22,647 nucleotides of DNA from CAIKOD01 sp035543455 (GTDB lineage: Archaea > Halobacteriota > Methanomicrobia > Methanomicrobiales > Methanospirillaceae). The notes beneath the pieces are model-generated. The model was given only the letters and a program-made list of their open reading frames with translations, searched no databases and had not been told where the DNA came from. The number at the start of each line of letters is the position of its first letter. The stretch's first letter is position 1. This document shows, piece by piece, positions 20,890 to 22,647 of this stretch. The position numbers were made by a program, and so were the translations under genes. The stretch lies in the NCBI GenBank assembly GCA_035543455.1, contig DATKKE010000045.1, positions 1 through 22,647 of the forward strand. Direction: 5' to 3'.

Positions 20890-22647
20890 GTGTCAGCCGC
20901 CACTTTTTTTTCCGGAATTTTTAAGAAATTTACCTTTGAACGACTTTTTATCGTCATTATACTCATCGCAATTGTCCTCCGCTTCCTTTTTCTCGACCTG
21001 AAGCTGCTGCACCACGATGAATCAATCCATGCGTGGTTCTCCTACGAACTGCTGACGAAAGGTAGCTATACATACGACCCGATGTACCACGGGCCGTTCC
21101 TCTACTATGTCACTGCCGGGATGTTCTGGCTTTTCGGCCAGAGCGATCTTGTTGCCCGGCTGCTGCCTGCACTCTTCGGGACCCTTCTCGTACCCCTTGT
21201 ATATTACATTTACCGGCTGGGATATCTCGATAAAAAGCAGGCTCTTGTTGCTGCTCTCTTTATTGCGGTATCGCCTGACATGGTATATTTCTCGAGGTTC
21301 CTCCGCCATGACATATTCCAGCTCTTCTTCACCCTGCTGATTTTGGTTGCACTCCTCTGGTATCTGAACTCCGGAAAGTTCCGCTATGTTCTGCTTGCTG
21401 CGATCGGCGTTGCGGGGGGCATGACGCTTAAGGAGGACATGCCGATATTCCTCCTGATCTTCCTCGTCTTTGGCCTGTACCTCATCATCCGCCGGAAGAT
21501 TGTGCTGCCGAAAACATGGAAACGCGATGCTTTGATCGGGATCATCATTGCGGTTGCCATAATTTCGTTATTTTATTCCTCCTTCGGTACCCAGCTCAGT
21601 GTCCTCCAGACCGGGTGGATAAATGCGTACGAACACTGGACCGCAATGTCGAATGCCTGCAGGATATGCGGTCCCTGGTTCTTCTATATCATTCTGCTCG
21701 TCCTGTACGAGATCCCCATACTGATCCTGGCAATTGCCGGCGTCATCCAGTTCGCCGGGAAGAACAATCGGCTCAGGAAATTACTGATCGAGACCGGGGC
21801 TCGTATTAAAGGAGTGTTTCATAAAGAAAAGCCGGCTCCTTCTGTCCACAACCTCGTAGTAACGAGTATCAGCCAGCTCGGAGCGAAAACAAGCCGGGAG
21901 ATCCAAAAAGACAAGAGAGACGACTTCTTCGTATTCTGTTTCTTCTGGCTTTTCGTATCGATGGCTGCCTATGCAGTGATCGGTGAGAAAGTCCCCTGGC
22001 TCCTGATCCACCAGCTCCTGCCCCTGATCTTTGTCTCGGTCTATATGATGACCAGAAAAAAGATGGTCATTGCGCTGATATTCGCCCTGATCCTCGTCCT
22101 GATTACCTGGCACGTGGCGTTCGTCCCGGCAGATATCAACGAGCCGATCGTGCAGGTACAGAACTCCGAAGACATGAAGACCGTGATGGGGATTATCGAT
22201 GCTTCGGATATCGTGGTCCTTGCCTCTAAGGACTACTGGCCTCTTCCTTGGTACGACCGGGGCCATGGCTGGGACAAGATCCGCTTCTATGGCGAGATCA
22301 TCGATAAGAGTGCGATATACTCGCAAAACCCGGACATGGTAATCACCCATGACCTCGAGAGCTATCCGTCTCTTGACGGGTACAATAAACGGACATACAA
22401 GCTTTCGTACTGGTTCTCGTATATCGACAACCAGGACCGGCTGCCTGAGTATTACTTCCTCCGTGACGGCCCGATGGGAAGCATCAATATCGATGTATTC
22501 ACGAAAACCGGCTCAAGGGCCGATCAGGTGATGATGAATTCCCCGTTGAGCGGGCAGCGCCCATGGGAATATCCGCTTGTCAGCGGTTATGGCCAGGTAA
22601 AAGGAACTCCGGTGCCTTATTATTACCCGAATCCATTTTCAGGCAAT
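20890..22647 (+). CDS. Agl23-like (TIGR03663) membrane protein, cut by the right edge
   Basis: An open frame of 586 codons with no stop before the window ends. It starts at GTG 20890 with GAGG (20880-20883) overlapping the S10 stop, so translation is probably coupled. The N-terminal part has the layout of C-type glycosyltransferases (GT39/oligosaccharyltransferase-like). The first membrane span (20-36) is followed by LLHHDESIHAWF (39-50) with the Asp-Glu pair expected at the active site, then MYHGPFLYY (65-73), FSRFLRHD (134-141) and MTLKEDMPIF (178-187). Several more spans follow, then a soluble region ending PYYYPNPFSGN. TIGR03663 proteins are linked to N-glycan lipid flipping or transfer in archaea, but the exact reaction is unsettled. 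Confidence 0.8.
   Translation, partial: MSAATFFSGIFKKFTFERLFIVIILIAIVLRFLFLDLKLLHHDESIHAWFSYELLTKGSYTYDPMYHGPFLYYVTAGMFWLFGQSDLVARLLPALFGTLLVPLVYYIYRLGYLDKKQALVAALFIAVSPDMVYFSRFLRHDIFQLFFTLLILVALLWYLNSGKFRYVLLAAIGVAGGMTLKEDMPIFLLIFLVFGLYLIIRRKIVLPKTWKRDALIGIIIAVAIISLFYSSFGTQLSVLQTGWINAYEHWTAMSNACRICGPWFFYIILLVLYEIPILILAIAGVIQFAGKNNRLRKLLIETGARIKGVFHKEKPAPSVHNLVVTSISQLGAKTSREIQKDKRDDFFVFCFFWLFVSMAAYAVIGEKVPWLLIHQLLPLIFVSVYMMTRKKMVIALIFALILVLITWHVAFVPADINEPIVQVQNSEDMKTVMGIIDASDIVVLASKDYWPLPWYDRGHGWDKIRFYGEIIDKSAIYSQNPDMVITHDLESYPSLDGYNKRTYKLSYWFSYIDNQDRLPEYYFLRDGPMGSINIDVFTKTGSRADQVMMNSPLSGQRPWEYPLVSGYGQVKGTPVPYYYPNPFSGN

Noticed and set aside
1..22647. tRNA or rRNA genes
   Set aside because: I looked in the gaps for the GGTTCGAATCC-type T-loop and paired acceptor stems and found none I could support.

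Overview
The window looks like chromosomal DNA of a methanogenic archaeon of the order Methanomicrobiales (Methanoregula-like). The support is an archaeal EF-1alpha and ribosomal protein S10, an archaeal-type phosphoglucosamine mutase, the archaeal form of CobT (UPF0284), a hexulose-phosphate synthase/RraA fusion, a DUF3821 surface protein, a methanogen-type small sulfite-reductase-like protein, TATA-box promoters, and several genes that appear to be transcribed without a leader. Genus and species cannot be fixed from the sequence alone.

Layout, left to right. 1-165 is the 3' end of an unidentified reading frame, followed by intergenic DNA and a small YciI-like protein (461-757, +). 1064-2868 (-) is a compact three-gene set of small exported proteins of unknown function. 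Then come a DUF5806 protein (3253-3795, +), GlmM (4118-5479, +) and acylphosphatase (5882-6157, +). A solo Cas1 (6582-7508, -) has no Cas2, effector genes or CRISPR array near it. 7864-10892 (+) is an operon of two phenylacetate-CoA ligase paralogues and a double-ACT protein. It meets, with no base between, the HPS-RraA fusion (10893-12182, -), which is divergent from a TerC-like DUF475 membrane protein (12337-13260, +). Next on the minus strand are a nitroreductase (13473-13985), a DUF3821 surface protein (14046-15059), the glutaminase subunit of GMP synthase (15343-15906) and CobT (15947-16957). On the plus strand follow CobS (17106-17825) and a siroheme/ferredoxin Dsr-like protein (17911-18777). 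A Cys-rich 99-residue protein (18800-19099, -) precedes EF-1alpha (19268-20545), S10 (20573-20881) and an Agl23-like membrane protein that runs off the right edge (20890-22647+).

How the genes fit together. CobT and CobS act in assembly of the cobamide lower ligand, and cobamides serve methyl transfer in methanogenesis. The Dsr-like protein next to CobS should use siroheme, which shares early tetrapyrrole precursors with cobamides. The PaaK pair with its ACT protein points to aryl-acid activation coupled to sensing of aromatic amino acids. HPS-RraA, GlmM, GuaA, EF-1alpha and S10 are central metabolism and translation genes, while GlmM and the Agl23-like protein may feed the cell surface.

The most unusual item is the solo Cas1. 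Its fold motifs are intact, but two of the three metal-ligand positions of Cas1 integrases appear replaced (Glu to His156, His to Asn221). The three-gene exported-protein operon is the second candidate for something undescribed.
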